From Natronincola ferrireducens (GTDB taxonomy: Bacteria > Bacillota > Clostridia > Peptostreptococcales > Natronincolaceae): a DNA stretch of 64,000 nt. The stretch spans positions 558,001 to 622,000 of the forward strand of contig NZ_FNFP01000001.1 of the NCBI RefSeq assembly GCF_900100845.1. Direction: 5' to 3'. The position numbers and the translations under genes are program-made. The notes below the pieces were generated by a model. It did not search any database and was not told where the DNA came from. It saw nothing but the letters and a program-made list of their open reading frames with translations. Every line of letters starts with the position of its first letter. Within the stretch, counting starts at the first letter, position 1. Shown here piece by piece: positions 18,130-27,986 of this stretch.

Positions 18130-19413
18130 ATGGAATTCCTTCCAGTAGTTGTTGTATTTGGATTATACTTTTCTAGCATTCCCATAGCCTTTGCTCTATT
18201 TGCTGCAACCTTAGTATATTTTACTTTTATTAATACAGGAAGTCCTGTTGACCTGATTTTGCAAAGATTTATTACTAGCACCGCTTCCTTTCCTTTGCTA
18301 GCTATTCCATTTTTTATCATGGCGGGCTCTATTATGAATTATGCTGGAATAAGCTCAAAGTTAATGAAAATGGCAGATGTTCTAACGGGTCATATGACAG
18401 GGGGATTAGCCCAGGTTAATGTTGTATTGAGCACACTGATGGGTGGAGTATCGGGATCTGCCAATGCCGATGCAGCAATGCAATGTAAAATTTTAGTTCC
18501 AGAAATGGAGAAGAGGGGCTATAGTAGAGGATTTTCAGCTGCTATTACCGCAGCATCTTCTGCTATTGCGCCAGTAATTCCTCCGGGAATCAATTTGATT
18601 ATTTATGCATTAATTGCCCAAGTATCAGTAGGTAAAATATTTTTAGCGGGATATGTTCCTGGATTAATTATGTGCTTAAGCTTGATGGTGGCAGTAACTA
18701 TTATATCGAAAAAAAGGGGCTATAAGCCTTCAAGAGAAAAAAAGGCAACTGTAGGTGAAGTTTTAAGCCAGATAAAGGAATCCAGTTGGGCATTATTTCT
18801 ACCCTTTGGAATTATATTAGGATTACGATTCGGCATGTTTACCCCTACAGAGGCAGGGGCTATTGCTGTACTGTTCTGTACATTAGTAGGATTCTTTGTT
18901 TATAGAGAGTTAAAGATTGAACATTTCTCCACTATTTTAAAGGATACCATCTATGGAACCAGTTCGGTGGTGCTGATTATTGTTGCGGCCTCGGTTTTTG
19001 GATATTATATGAGCTGGGAAAGAATACCTCAAAATATTGCTTCCCTACTTTTGGATATTACCGATAGTAAAATAATGATGTTAATGCTCATCAATATTTT
19101 ATTCCTCGTTTTAGGAATGTTTTTAGAGGGAGGAGCAGCTTTAATTATTTTGGCTCCCTTACTTGTTCCGGTAGTTGTTCAATTAGGTGTTGATCCAGTT
19201 CATTTTGGATTAATTGCCATTGTAAACATAATGATTGGAGGGGTCACACCTCCCTTTGGTTCAATGATGTTTACCACCTGTTCTATTACAGAGGTACCTA
19301 TTATTGACTTTATAAAAGAAAGTATCCCCTTTATTATCGCCTTATTGATTGCCCTATTAATCATTACCTATGTACCTGGTTTAGTGATGTTCCTACCTAA
19401 TTTAATTTATTAG
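18130..19413 (+). CDS. TRAP transporter large membrane subunit (DctM family)
   Basis: 427-residue transport subunit with about 12 membrane helices. Family motifs include FPLLAIPFFIMAGSIMNYAG (about residues 53-72), the Asn/Asp-containing SGSANADAAM loop and SAIAPVIPPGINLIIYA. An in-frame GTG at 18121 overlaps the AGGAG at 18117-18121, so the ATG at 18130 is the start. It lies in the order dctP-dctQ-dctM-glpQ on one strand. Confidence 0.92.
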   Translation: MEFLPVVVVFGLYFSSIPIAFALFAATLVYFTFINTGSPVDLILQRFITSTASFPLLAIPFFIMAGSIMNYAGISSKLMKMADVLTGHMTGGLAQVNVVLSTLMGGVSGSANADAAMQCKILVPEMEKRGYSRGFSAAITAASSAIAPVIPPGINLIIYALIAQVSVGKIFLAGYVPGLIMCLSLMVAVTIISKKRGYKPSREKKATVGEVLSQIKESSWALFLPFGIILGLRFGMFTPTEAGAIAVLFCTLVGFFVYRELKIEHFSTILKDTIYGTSSVVLIIVAASVFGYYMSWERIPQNIASLLLDITDSKIMMLMLINILFLVLGMFLEGGAALIILAPLLVPVVVQLGVDPVHFGLIAIVNIMIGGVTPPFGSMMFTTCSITEVPIIDFIKESIPFIIALLIALLIITYVPGLVMFLPNLIY

Positions 19414-19529
19414 GATAAACATCTTGTTATAAAAGTTATATTTATAAAGCAAAACCAATTACAAATAGAAAAGCAAATGATTAGTGGGTTTAACATAAAG
19501 TATCATTGGCAAAGGGAGGGAAGAGGATT

Positions 19530-20237
19530 ATGTTAATAATTGCCCATAGGGGGGCATCGGGATATGCTCCAGAAAATACCTTAGCCGCCATGGACTTAGC
19601 TATGGAGCAGGGCTGTGATGGTATAGAAATTGATGTTCAATTAACTAAAGATGGTGTGGTAGTAGTTCATCACGATTGGTCTGTAGATAGAACTACAAAC
19701 GGTAGTGGGGAAATTAAAGATTTAACCTGGAAAGAAATTCAGAAACTAGATGCGGGGTTTTGGTTTTCAGAGGAATTTACAGGAGAAAAAGTACCTACAT
19801 TAGATGATGTCCTTAAGCATTTACCTAAAACACTATTGCTAAATGTTGAAGTGAAGAGCAGATCCTTTGATGATAGGGGATTGGAAAAGAAGGTGGTAGA
19901 GCTTCTTGAGAAGCATCATCGATTAGAAAATACAGTTGTTTCCTCCTTTAATCATTTATGTCTTCAGCGAATTCAATTAATGAATCCCCAAGTAAAGATA
20001 GGAATACTATATGAGGCCCATCTGCTTGAGCCCTGTAATTATTTCAAGGCAAATGACTTGAATTTATACAGCTTTCATCCTTGTCATTATTATTTAACCC
20101 CTGACTTGGTAAAGAAAGTACAGGATAATGGCATGAAGATATATAGTTGGACAATAAATGATGGGGAGAGGGGAAAAAACCTTAAGGCCTTAGGGATAGA
20201 TGGAATTATTACAAACTACCCTGACATGCTTCGATAA
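19530..20237 (+). CDS. glpQ: Cytoplasmic glycerophosphodiester phosphodiesterase
   Basis: Hydrolyses glycerophosphodiesters to sn-glycerol 3-phosphate and an alcohol. It begins with the catalytic HRGASGYAPENT motif (residues 6-17) and has EIDVQLTKDGVVVVHHD with the acid/base His and metal-binding Glu/Asp, plus LNVEVKS. No signal peptide, so it acts inside the cell on imported substrate. A TTG frame start at 19506 is unlikely: GGGAGG near 19514 is correctly spaced for the ATG at 19530 (235 residues). Placement after a TRAP transporter and before glpP suggests that the transporter imports glycerophosphodiesters or glycerol 3-phosphate (inference). Confidence 0.92.
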   Translation: MLIIAHRGASGYAPENTLAAMDLAMEQGCDGIEIDVQLTKDGVVVVHHDWSVDRTTNGSGEIKDLTWKEIQKLDAGFWFSEEFTGEKVPTLDDVLKHLPKTLLLNVEVKSRSFDDRGLEKKVVELLEKHHRLENTVVSSFNHLCLQRIQLMNPQVKIGILYEAHLLEPCNYFKANDLNLYSFHPCHYYLTPDLVKKVQDNGMKIYSWTINDGERGKNLKALGIDGIITNYPDMLR

Positions 20238-20269
20238 AATTCACCTTTTGAAGTCATGGAGGAATTTAA

Positions 20270-21100
20270 ATGACAAAACTAAGTAAGATTAAGTGCTTTC
20301 TTTTAGATATGGACGGAACCTTCTATCTAGGTAACAAGCTAATAGATGGATCTTTAGATTTTTTAAAAATGTTGGAAGAAAAAAATAGAGATTTTTTATT
20401 TTTAACAAACAACTCATCTCAAAATAGGATAGCTTATAAGGAAAAACTAAAGAAACTAGGATGTGATGTGCCAGAAGACAAAATCTTTACTTCTGGAGAA
20501 GCCACCACCATCTACTTAAAAAAAAGGAAGGCTAATGCCAAGGTATTTTTACTAGGAACTCCTTTTTTAGAGAAGGAATTTGAACAAAATGGCTTCCAAT
20601 TGGTGAAAGATAAAAATACTTCACCTGATTTTGTTGTATTAGGTTTTGATACTACGCTAACCTATGAAAAAATATGGTTTGCCTGTGATTTTATTAGGGC
20701 AGGGGTAGAATATATTGCCACTCACCCAGATTTCAATTGTCCTTTAGAAGATAATAAATACAAACCAGATACAGGAGCTATGATTAAGATGATAGAGGCC
20801 AGTACTGGAAAATTGCCAATAATTATTGGAAAACCTAATGAGTATATTATCAATGCCATAATTGAAAAATATCAACTTAAAAGAGATGAAATAGCTATGG
20901 TTGGTGATCGGTTGTACACAGACATCCAAACCGGCATCAACGCTGGTATTTCATCTATACTAGTAATGAGCGGTGAAACAACCCTTGAGATGTATAAAAA
21001 CTCTGAAATAACAGCAGATTATGTTTTCCCCTCTATTAAGGAATTAAATCAAGCCGTCAAGGATGCTGTAGAAGAAGCCAGTTTAACGATAGGAGCATAA
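20270..21100 (+). CDS. HAD-superfamily class IIA sugar phosphatase (NagD-like)
   Basis: 276-residue phosphatase with all HAD motifs: nucleophile DMDGT (about residues 13-17), TNNSS (motif II), the motif III Lys in IGKPNEYI and the acidic motif IV MVGDRLYTDI. The large C2-type cap (residues 90-190) places it with NagD, AraL and phosphoglycolate/glycerol-phosphate phosphatases. In this operon glycerol 3-phosphate or a related phosphoglycolate-type by-product is a reasonable substrate, but sequence alone does not decide. It lies 32 bases after glpQ with a GGAGG site. Confidence 0.85.
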   Translation: MTKLSKIKCFLLDMDGTFYLGNKLIDGSLDFLKMLEEKNRDFLFLTNNSSQNRIAYKEKLKKLGCDVPEDKIFTSGEATTIYLKKRKANAKVFLLGTPFLEKEFEQNGFQLVKDKNTSPDFVVLGFDTTLTYEKIWFACDFIRAGVEYIATHPDFNCPLEDNKYKPDTGAMIKMIEASTGKLPIIIGKPNEYIINAIIEKYQLKRDEIAMVGDRLYTDIQTGINAGISSILVMSGETTLEMYKNSEITADYVFPSIKELNQAVKDAVEEASLTIGA

Positions 21101-21163
21101 AATTATACTAAGAGATAAAGGTATGAGGGAGATACACTGCTAAGTAGCAATAAAAAATGTAGT

Positions 21164-21204
21164 TTAACTAATCAATCCTTACGGTAGTAGCTATAATTAG
21201 TTAA
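21164..21204 (+). repeat. Hairpin upstream of glpP
   Basis: TTAACTAAT (21164-21172) can pair with ATTAGTTAA (21196-21204). There is no T-tract and no ACAGGAGA motif here, so glpP itself does not appear to have the leader element seen elsewhere. The hairpin's role is unknown. Confidence 0.4.
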
Positions 21205-21287
21205 GCACCTAAAGCTGTGTCTCAATAATTTGACGTGATTTATTAAGTATAGATAACAAAGTAGGAAATAAGTTATAAAGGATTGAT

Positions 21288-21857
21288 ATGATGAATGGAT
21301 TAATAATGGAAAGAATAGAAAACAATCCAATTATTGCGGCGGTTCAGAATGAAAGTGATATAGACCATGCTATTGCTTCTGATGTAACAACAATTTTTTT
21401 ATTAAGTGCTGATATTTTCAATGCAAAGATACTTGTAGATAAAATAAAGGAAGTAAATAAAAGTGTCTTAATCCATATAGACTTTTTAGAAGGTATAGGA
21501 AAAGATGCTAAAGCTATTGACTATATCATTCAAGTTATTCAACCAGATGGGGTAATTAGTACGAAGAGCAGTCATATTAAGCTTGCAAAGGAAAAAGGTA
21601 TGTTTACTATTCAAAGGTTCTTTTTGATAGATAATAAATCCTATGATATGACGATAAAAAGCGTAAAGTCTATACAACCCGACATGATTGAAATTATGCC
21701 AGGTGTAATGCCAAGGGTTATTAGTCGCATTACTGAAGAGATATCTACTCCTGTCATTGCAGGAGGGCTGATTAGCAGCAAACAGGATATTATGGAGATA
21801 TTAAAAGCAGGAGCTTTAGGAACTTCAACCGGGAAGAAGGAACTATGGGCCCTGTAA
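21288..21857 (+). CDS. glpP: Glycerol uptake operon antiterminator
   Basis: RNA-binding antiterminator that, with glycerol 3-phosphate bound, allows transcription past leader terminators of glp genes. The 189 residues form a TIM-barrel typical of GlpP. Recognisable stretches are NNPIIAAVQNESDIDHA (about residues 11-27), VLIHIDFLEGIGKD, the VIQPDGVISTK segment, QRFFLIDNKS, and the phosphate-binding IEIMPGVMPRVI followed by PVIAGGLISSK. ATGs occur at 21288 and 21291 after AAGGAT; either could start. Leader elements at 15829, 21881 and 24416 are its probable targets. Confidence 0.92.
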   Translation: MMNGLIMERIENNPIIAAVQNESDIDHAIASDVTTIFLLSADIFNAKILVDKIKEVNKSVLIHIDFLEGIGKDAKAIDYIIQVIQPDGVISTKSSHIKLAKEKGMFTIQRFFLIDNKSYDMTIKSVKSIQPDMIEIMPGVMPRVISRITEEISTPVIAGGLISSKQDIMEILKAGALGTSTGKKELWAL

Positions 21858-21880
21858 CAACACCATTAAGTGAATAATAT

Positions 21881-21945
21881 TGACAGGAGAATTGGAGTGT
21901 CAGCAATAAACTAACATTTTTACTGTGTTGGTTTATTGCTTTTTA
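21881..21945 (+). promoter_or_regulatory. glp leader element 2: ACAGGAGA motif plus intrinsic terminator, before mgtC-like/glpK
   Basis: TGACA and TGTCA arms (21881-21902) around the same GGAGAATTGGAG core as element 1, identical over at least 22 bases. The terminator stem is 21902-21916 with 21926-21940 (one G-T pair), then TTTTT. It starts 24 bases after the glpP stop and precedes the mgtC-like gene and glpK. Confidence 0.72.
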
Positions 21946-22055
21946 TTATTTTAAAGCTTGTTTGGTGGGGATTTATACATAGAAAGAAGGAATATCAACA
22001 AAAAATTGGTTCTTAGATCTACTATAGTTGTTGTATAATAAAGGGGGAAATAAAA

Positions 22056-22790
22056 ATGATAAGTACCTATGAGCTTGTGCTGCGATTACTGCTATCAGCA
22101 ACTATTGGAGGACTAATCGGAATGGAACGGGAAGCTAACAATAGACCAGCTGGACTTAGAACCCATATACTGGTGACACTAGGATCTGCCCTTATTATGC
22201 TATTATCAACCCAAGGCTTTAACTATCCTGGTAATCCTGGTGATCCTGCTCGACTGGCATCCCAGGTTGTTAGTGGGATTGGCTTTCTAGGGGCAGGTAC
22301 AATTTTAAGAAATGGTAACCACGTAAGGGGTTTGACTACTGCAGCTACTATATGGGTGTGTGGAGGATTAGGCCTTGCTATTGGTGGGGGCTATTATGTA
22401 GGAGGTCTAATAACGGCAGCTATAGTTCTAATCTCTTTAACTGGGCTTGGTGGATTTGAAAAGAAAGTACTAAATAAGAAATACAAAGTAGTGCTTATCC
22501 AGTGTAGGGAAAGACCTGGTTTGTTAGGAGATATCGGTCATGTTTTTGGAAGACATAATATGACAATAAAAGATATTCAGATTTTTAGAAGTACAGAGGA
22601 TTGTGATTATGAAAAGGAGGAATCACTAGGAAACTTTGGTATGGAAAGAATAGAGGGTTTGATTGAAATCCATTTTGCAGTAAAGCTTAGCAAAGATTTT
22701 AATGAGATAGAGTGCTTTGAAACAATGAGTAAAATTGATGGTGTTGAACAGGTAATTTGGAACGATGAAAAATTAGCCTATAATATATAG
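22056..22790 (+). CDS. MgtC/SapB family membrane protein
   Basis: 244 residues: an N-terminal MgtC domain with about four to five membrane helices (LIGMEREANNRPAGLRTHIL near residues 21-40, SGIGFLGAGTILRNG near 74-88, GLTTAATIWVCGGLGLAIGGG) and a C-terminal soluble ACT-like region (residues 147-244). Family members are linked to Mg2+-limited growth and membrane energetics but have no agreed transport activity. It lies between a glp leader and glpK, 40 bases before glpK, so it is probably cotranscribed with glycerol catabolism, an unexpected pairing. Confidence 0.88.
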   Translation: MISTYELVLRLLLSATIGGLIGMEREANNRPAGLRTHILVTLGSALIMLLSTQGFNYPGNPGDPARLASQVVSGIGFLGAGTILRNGNHVRGLTTAATIWVCGGLGLAIGGGYYVGGLITAAIVLISLTGLGGFEKKVLNKKYKVVLIQCRERPGLLGDIGHVFGRHNMTIKDIQIFRSTEDCDYEKEESLGNFGMERIEGLIEIHFAVKLSKDFNEIECFETMSKIDGVEQVIWNDEKLAYNI

Positions 22791-22809
22791 AAAATCAAAT
22801 AGTTTATAG

Positions 22810-24327
<1,518 letters not shown>

Positions 24328-24335
24328 GTTTTCAA

Positions 24336-24364
24336 TTGCAATTTGGCCTAATATATGATATAAT
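24336..24364 (+). promoter_or_regulatory. Promoter of the glycerol-3-phosphate dehydrogenase module
   Basis: -35 TTGCAA (24336-24341), 17-base spacer, -10 TATAAT (24359-24364). Transcription would begin near 24371, about 45 bases before leader element 3. Confidence 0.7.
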
Positions 24365-24415
24365 ATAAAGGTAAAAGTTGGAAATACAAAAGCAAATTAA
24401 ATACTAATAGGCTGA

Positions 24416-24480
24416 GAACAGGAGAGCCGTGGAACTAAATCTATTGAAGAAATAGGTTGGGTTTACACGGCTCTTTTTTT
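24416..24480 (+). promoter_or_regulatory. glp leader element 3: ACAGGAGA motif overlapping a terminator
   Basis: GAACAGGAGAGCCGTGG (24416-24432) shares the ACAGGAGA core with elements 1 and 2. AGAGCCGTG (24423-24431) pairs with CACGGCTCT (24466-24474) and an inner stem, then TTTTTT. The motif itself forms the left arm of the terminator, so protein binding would directly block termination. Confidence 0.7.
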
Positions 24481-24531
24481 CTGGATATTCTTGATATAGA
24501 AGTTGGCTATTTCTTAAAGGGAGGAATATAA

Positions 24532-25962
24532 ATGTTTGATGTTGCAATTATCGGAGCAGGTGTAACCGGAGCTGCTATTGCTAGGGAACTTTCAAAATAT
24601 CAACTTAATATAGTAATTATTGAAAAGGACAATGATGTTGCTAATGGAACGACTAAAGCCAATAGTGCCATTGTTCATGCAGGCTATGATGCTACTCAAG
24701 GAACATTAAAGGCTAAACTCAATGTAAGAGGAAACGAAATGTACGATAAAATATGCAAAGAATTACATGTACCATTCAAGAGGATAGGTTCATTAGTATT
24801 GGCCTTCAATGAAGAAGAAATGAAGGTAGTTCAAGAGTTATATAAACGAGGAATTGTAAATGGAGTACCTGATATGGAAATTGTAAATAAGCAAAAGGTC
24901 TTGTCCCTTGAGCCCAACATAAATGAAGATGTGGTGGGGGCTCTTTATGCTAAAACTGGAGGGATTGTTGGACCTTGGGAACTGGCCATTGCATTGGTGG
25001 AAAATGCCGTAGACAATGGAGTTGAGATACATCTTAATAGTCCTGTTACAGATATTGAAAAAATACAGGAGGGCTATTTAATTACAGCAGTAGATAAAAA
25101 AATACACACTAAACTAGTAATTAATTGTGCCGGTCTGTATGGAGATGAAATAAATAATATGGTTAATAGCCCCGCCTTTGAGATATTACCAAATAGAGGA
25201 GAATATAACCTTTTTGATAAGGGTGTAGGAAACACTGTCAATACTGTGGTTTTTAGATGTCCTTCAGAAGCAGGGAAAGGAGCAGTTGTACTACCTACAG
25301 TTCATGGTAATCTACTTATTGGTCCTACTGCAGAGTATGTGGAGGATAAAGAAAGTGTTAACACAACATGGAAGGGACTAACCTTTCTACAAGAACACAC
25401 CCAGTCTATCTTGAAGAAGATGGGTTTTGGTAATGTTATCACCTCCTTCAGTGGATTAAGGGCAAAAACCAAAAACCAAGATTTTATCATAGAAGAATCA
25501 AAGGAGTCTCTAGGTTTCATCAATGTAGCTGCCATTGACTCACCGGGACTAACGGCAGCTCCAGCTATTGCAGAGTATGTGGTAGACATTGTAAAAAACA
25601 GACTGGGAACTGTACAGGAAAACCCCAGCTTTAATCCTAATAGAAGGCCCAATATACATTTTGCAGAGCTTTCACAGGAGGAAAAAGCAGAGTTAGTTCA
25701 TAAAGACAAAAGGTACGGAAGAGTCATTTGTCGATGTGAGCACATTACTGAAGGAGAAATTGTGGATGTCATCCATAGAAAAGCTGGAGCTAGAACACTA
25801 GATGGTGTCAAAAGAAGAGCTAGACCAGGATCAGGACGTTGTCAGGGGGGATTTTGTGCCCCAAGGGTAATGGAGATTATCGCCAGGGAACTGGCAGTAG
25901 ATATTACAGAGGTTGTAAAGGATGGTAAAGGCTCTTATATATTAACAGGAAAAACCAAGTAA
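24532..25962 (+). CDS. FAD-dependent glycerol-3-phosphate dehydrogenase-like protein with BFD-type [2Fe-2S] domain
   Basis: Predicted to oxidise sn-glycerol 3-phosphate to dihydroxyacetone phosphate. The N-terminal DAO fold starts with the dinucleotide motif VAIIGAGVTGAAIARELS (residues 3-20). The C-terminal domain has the four-Cys pattern CRCEH (about residue 401) and CQGGFC (about residue 437) typical of GlpA/BFD iron-sulfur domains. At 476 residues it is shorter than E. coli GlpA (about 540) but standard for the clostridial/Thermotoga-type enzyme. The two following genes are the usual partners. Alternative: another amino or hydroxy acid oxidase, unlikely next to glpK. Confidence 0.88.
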   Translation: MFDVAIIGAGVTGAAIARELSKYQLNIVIIEKDNDVANGTTKANSAIVHAGYDATQGTLKAKLNVRGNEMYDKICKELHVPFKRIGSLVLAFNEEEMKVVQELYKRGIVNGVPDMEIVNKQKVLSLEPNINEDVVGALYAKTGGIVGPWELAIALVENAVDNGVEIHLNSPVTDIEKIQEGYLITAVDKKIHTKLVINCAGLYGDEINNMVNSPAFEILPNRGEYNLFDKGVGNTVNTVVFRCPSEAGKGAVVLPTVHGNLLIGPTAEYVEDKESVNTTWKGLTFLQEHTQSILKKMGFGNVITSFSGLRAKTKNQDFIIEESKESLGFINVAAIDSPGLTAAPAIAEYVVDIVKNRLGTVQENPSFNPNRRPNIHFAELSQEEKAELVHKDKRYGRVICRCEHITEGEIVDVIHRKAGARTLDGVKRRARPGSGRCQGGFCAPRVMEIIARELAVDITEVVKDGKGSYILTGKTK

Positions 25963-26012
25963 CACTTTAGGGAATTTAGCAATTATTCCAGTAAAGTCTA
26001 GGAGGGAACACT

Positions 26013-27278
26013 GTGTTAAATTATGAACTTGTGGTCATTGGAGGAGGTCCAGCTGGACTGGCAGCAGCAATCGAAGCCCGGGAAAATGGTGTTAAAAATA
26101 TACTGGTGATAGAGAGGGATAGGGAGCTAGGAGGTATTCTACAGCAATGTATTCATAATGGGTTTGGACTCCATGTCTTTAAGGAGGAACTAACCGGACC
26201 AGAATATGCTGAAAAATTTATTTTAGAGCTTGTGGAGATGGGGATAGAGTATAAATTAGATACGATGGTACTGGAGGTTAGTAACAATAAACAGATTACT
26301 GCTATGAACACAATCGACGGAATCATAAATATCGAAGCAAAAGCTATCATCCTTGCTATGGGCTGTAGAGAAAGGGCAAGGGGAGCCATTAGAATTCCTG
26401 GTGCTAGACCTGCTGGAGTATTAACAGCTGGTACGGCACAACGTTTTGTTAATATGGAAGGTTATATGATTGGAAAAAAAGTAGTTATTCTAGGATCAGG
26501 GGATATTGGCTTAATTATGGCAAGACGGTTAACCTTAGAAGGGACAGAAGTACTGGCGGTAGCAGAATTAATGCCCTACTCTGGAGGATTGACAAGAAAT
26601 ATTGTTCAGTGTTTGGAGGACTATGATATACCCCTCTTTTTAAAGCATACGGTTATAGATATCGAAGGTCAGGATCGAGTTAAGGCTGTAACCATAGCTC
26701 AGGTAGATGAAGGATTTAAGCCAATACCTGGGACAGAAAAGAGATTTGAATGTGATACGCTACTACTATCGGTTGGGTTGATTCCTGAAAATGAGCTTTC
26801 AAAATATGCTGGTATAGATATAGATTCTATTACAGCAGGGCCGGTAGTCAACGAGTCTATGGAAACCTCAGTAGAGGGAATTTTTGCCTGTGGAAATGTT
26901 GTTCATGTCCATGATTTAGTAGACTGGGTTACTGAGGAGAGCAGAAGGGCTGGAAGAAGTGCTGCCAAGTATATAAAGGGTAAATTGATCAATCAAGGAA
27001 AAGTTATAAACCTTAAGGCTGCAAATGGCGTGAGATATATTGTTCCCCAACGTATAAGAGTAGATAACATAACAGAATCAATTCAAATTATGATGCGGGT
27101 TGATAATGTCTATAAAAATATCAAATTGGTTGCAAAGGGCAACAATAAAATAGTCAAAGAAGTAAAAAGGCTGCACGTTGCTCCAGGTGAAATGGAAACG
27201 GTTAAATTGACTTTGCAGGAATTATCTTTAGAAAATTCCCATGAGATTTCTGTAGAGGTTGTGAAGGGAGAGGAGTAG
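26013..27278 (+). CDS. FAD/NAD(P)-dependent oxidoreductase, partner of the glycerol-3-phosphate dehydrogenase
   Basis: Pyridine nucleotide-disulfide-type flavoprotein of 421 residues. The FAD motif ELVVIGGGPAGLAAAIEA lies at residues 5-22, a second dinucleotide motif VVILGSGDIGLIMARRL at about residue 157, and the FAD-binding ATG-like segment FACGNVVHVHDL near residue 290. It lacks redox-active CxxC in the disulfide position, so it probably relays electrons between the GlpA-like subunit and NAD(P) or another carrier. GTG start, 7 bases after AGGAGG. Confidence 0.85.
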   Translation: MLNYELVVIGGGPAGLAAAIEARENGVKNILVIERDRELGGILQQCIHNGFGLHVFKEELTGPEYAEKFILELVEMGIEYKLDTMVLEVSNNKQITAMNTIDGIINIEAKAIILAMGCRERARGAIRIPGARPAGVLTAGTAQRFVNMEGYMIGKKVVILGSGDIGLIMARRLTLEGTEVLAVAELMPYSGGLTRNIVQCLEDYDIPLFLKHTVIDIEGQDRVKAVTIAQVDEGFKPIPGTEKRFECDTLLLSVGLIPENELSKYAGIDIDSITAGPVVNESMETSVEGIFACGNVVHVHDLVDWVTEESRRAGRSAAKYIKGKLINQGKVINLKAANGVRYIVPQRIRVDNITESIQIMMRVDNVYKNIKLVAKGNNKIVKEVKRLHVAPGEMETVKLTLQELSLENSHEISVEVVKGEE

Positions 27279-27280
27279 TA

Positions 27281-27706
27281 TTGGAAGGAAAAGAGATGGT
27301 TTGTATTGTATGTCCATTAGGTTGTAAACTGATGGTTACTAAGGATGATACCAATCAAGTAGGTTACGGGGTAGTAGGTAACAAATGTTCAAAAGGTTTG
27401 AATTATGGGATTAGGGAAATGACGAATCCCACTAGACCACTGACAACAACAGTAAAAATAACCAATGCTTTTTTAAATAGACTGCCTGTACGAACAAATG
27501 GAGATATTCCTAAATCCCAGATTTTTCAGGCAATGAAATTAATCAACAAGGTTGAAGTGAAGGCACCTATAAAGGCAGGAGAAGTAATTATTAAAAATGT
27601 TTTAGATACAGGGGTAGATGTAATTGCCTCTAGAAGCATGCATGAAAATGAAGAACTCAATTATTATTTTACTCACCCCAAAATAAAAAAAATAATAAAC
27701 CTATAA
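27281..27706 (+). CDS. DUF1667 Cys-rich protein of the glycerol-3-phosphate dehydrogenase module
   Basis: Small protein with an N-terminal MVCIVCPLGCKL cluster and a fourth Cys in GNKCSKGLNYG, likely binding an Fe-S cluster or zinc. The remainder is the DUF1667 fold (PTRPLTTTVKI, RTNGDIPKSQIFQAMKLI). The trio of GlpA-like, NADH-oxidoreductase-like and DUF1667 proteins is a recurring arrangement in anaerobes. The start is uncertain: TTG at 27281 follows AGGAG by 5 bases, ATG at 27296 follows GGAAGGA by about 6 bases and begins exactly at the Cys motif. Confidence 0.85.
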   Translation: MEGKEMVCIVCPLGCKLMVTKDDTNQVGYGVVGNKCSKGLNYGIREMTNPTRPLTTTVKITNAFLNRLPVRTNGDIPKSQIFQAMKLINKVEVKAPIKAGEVIIKNVLDTGVDVIASRSMHENEELNYYFTHPKIKKIINL

Positions 27707-27716
27707 TACAGCACCC

Positions 27717-27766
27717 AAATTCAAAGGGGGTATAGGGACTATAGTCCCTATACCCCCTTTGAATTT
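27717..27766. terminator. Perfect 50-bp palindrome ending the glp region
   Basis: Bases 27717-27741 are exactly complementary to 27742-27766 with no loop, centre ACTATAGT and GGGGG/CCCCC blocks in the arms. It begins 10 bases after the stop of the DUF1667 gene. As RNA it would be a strong hairpin, though the following T-tract is interrupted (GAATTTACTTCTTT). Probably a terminator. Confidence 0.6.
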
Positions 27767-27900
27767 ACTTCTTTACTTGTATTATTATTCTAATATTTAT
27801 ATTTTTTTACTTTTATTTACAATAGGGATTTTATCTTAAATATAGCCAGGACAACAAGCTATAGAGTGTACACATACATACTCTTTATTGTTCAAGGGAG

Positions 27901-27928
27901 TTTACTTCAGGATAAAAATGGATATAAT
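27901..27928 (+). promoter_or_regulatory. Promoter of the zinc-type ABC operon
   Basis: -35 TTTACT (27901-27906), 16-base spacer, -10 TATAAT (27923-27928). Confidence 0.6.
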
Positions 27929-27935
27929 ATATGGG

Positions 27936-27956
27936 AAATGCAACAAATTTGCATTT
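27936..27956 (+). promoter_or_regulatory. Candidate metalloregulator operator at the znu transcription start
   Basis: Perfect inverted repeat of 8-base arms, AAATGCAA and TTGCATTT, around a 5-base centre, starting 8 bases after the -10 box, that is at the expected transcription start. The position suits a repressor such as Zur, whose known sites are also AT-flanked 21-bp palindromes. The regulator is not in the window. Confidence 0.55.
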
Positions 27957-27986
27957 TCTATAAATAAAGAAATCGGAGGTATAAAA

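Noticed and set aside
24336-24480. A second T-box-like leader before the glycerol-3-phosphate dehydrogenase
   Set aside because: There is a terminator but no TGGTACCGCG-type T-box sequence; the shared ACAGGAGA core fits the glp leaders instead.
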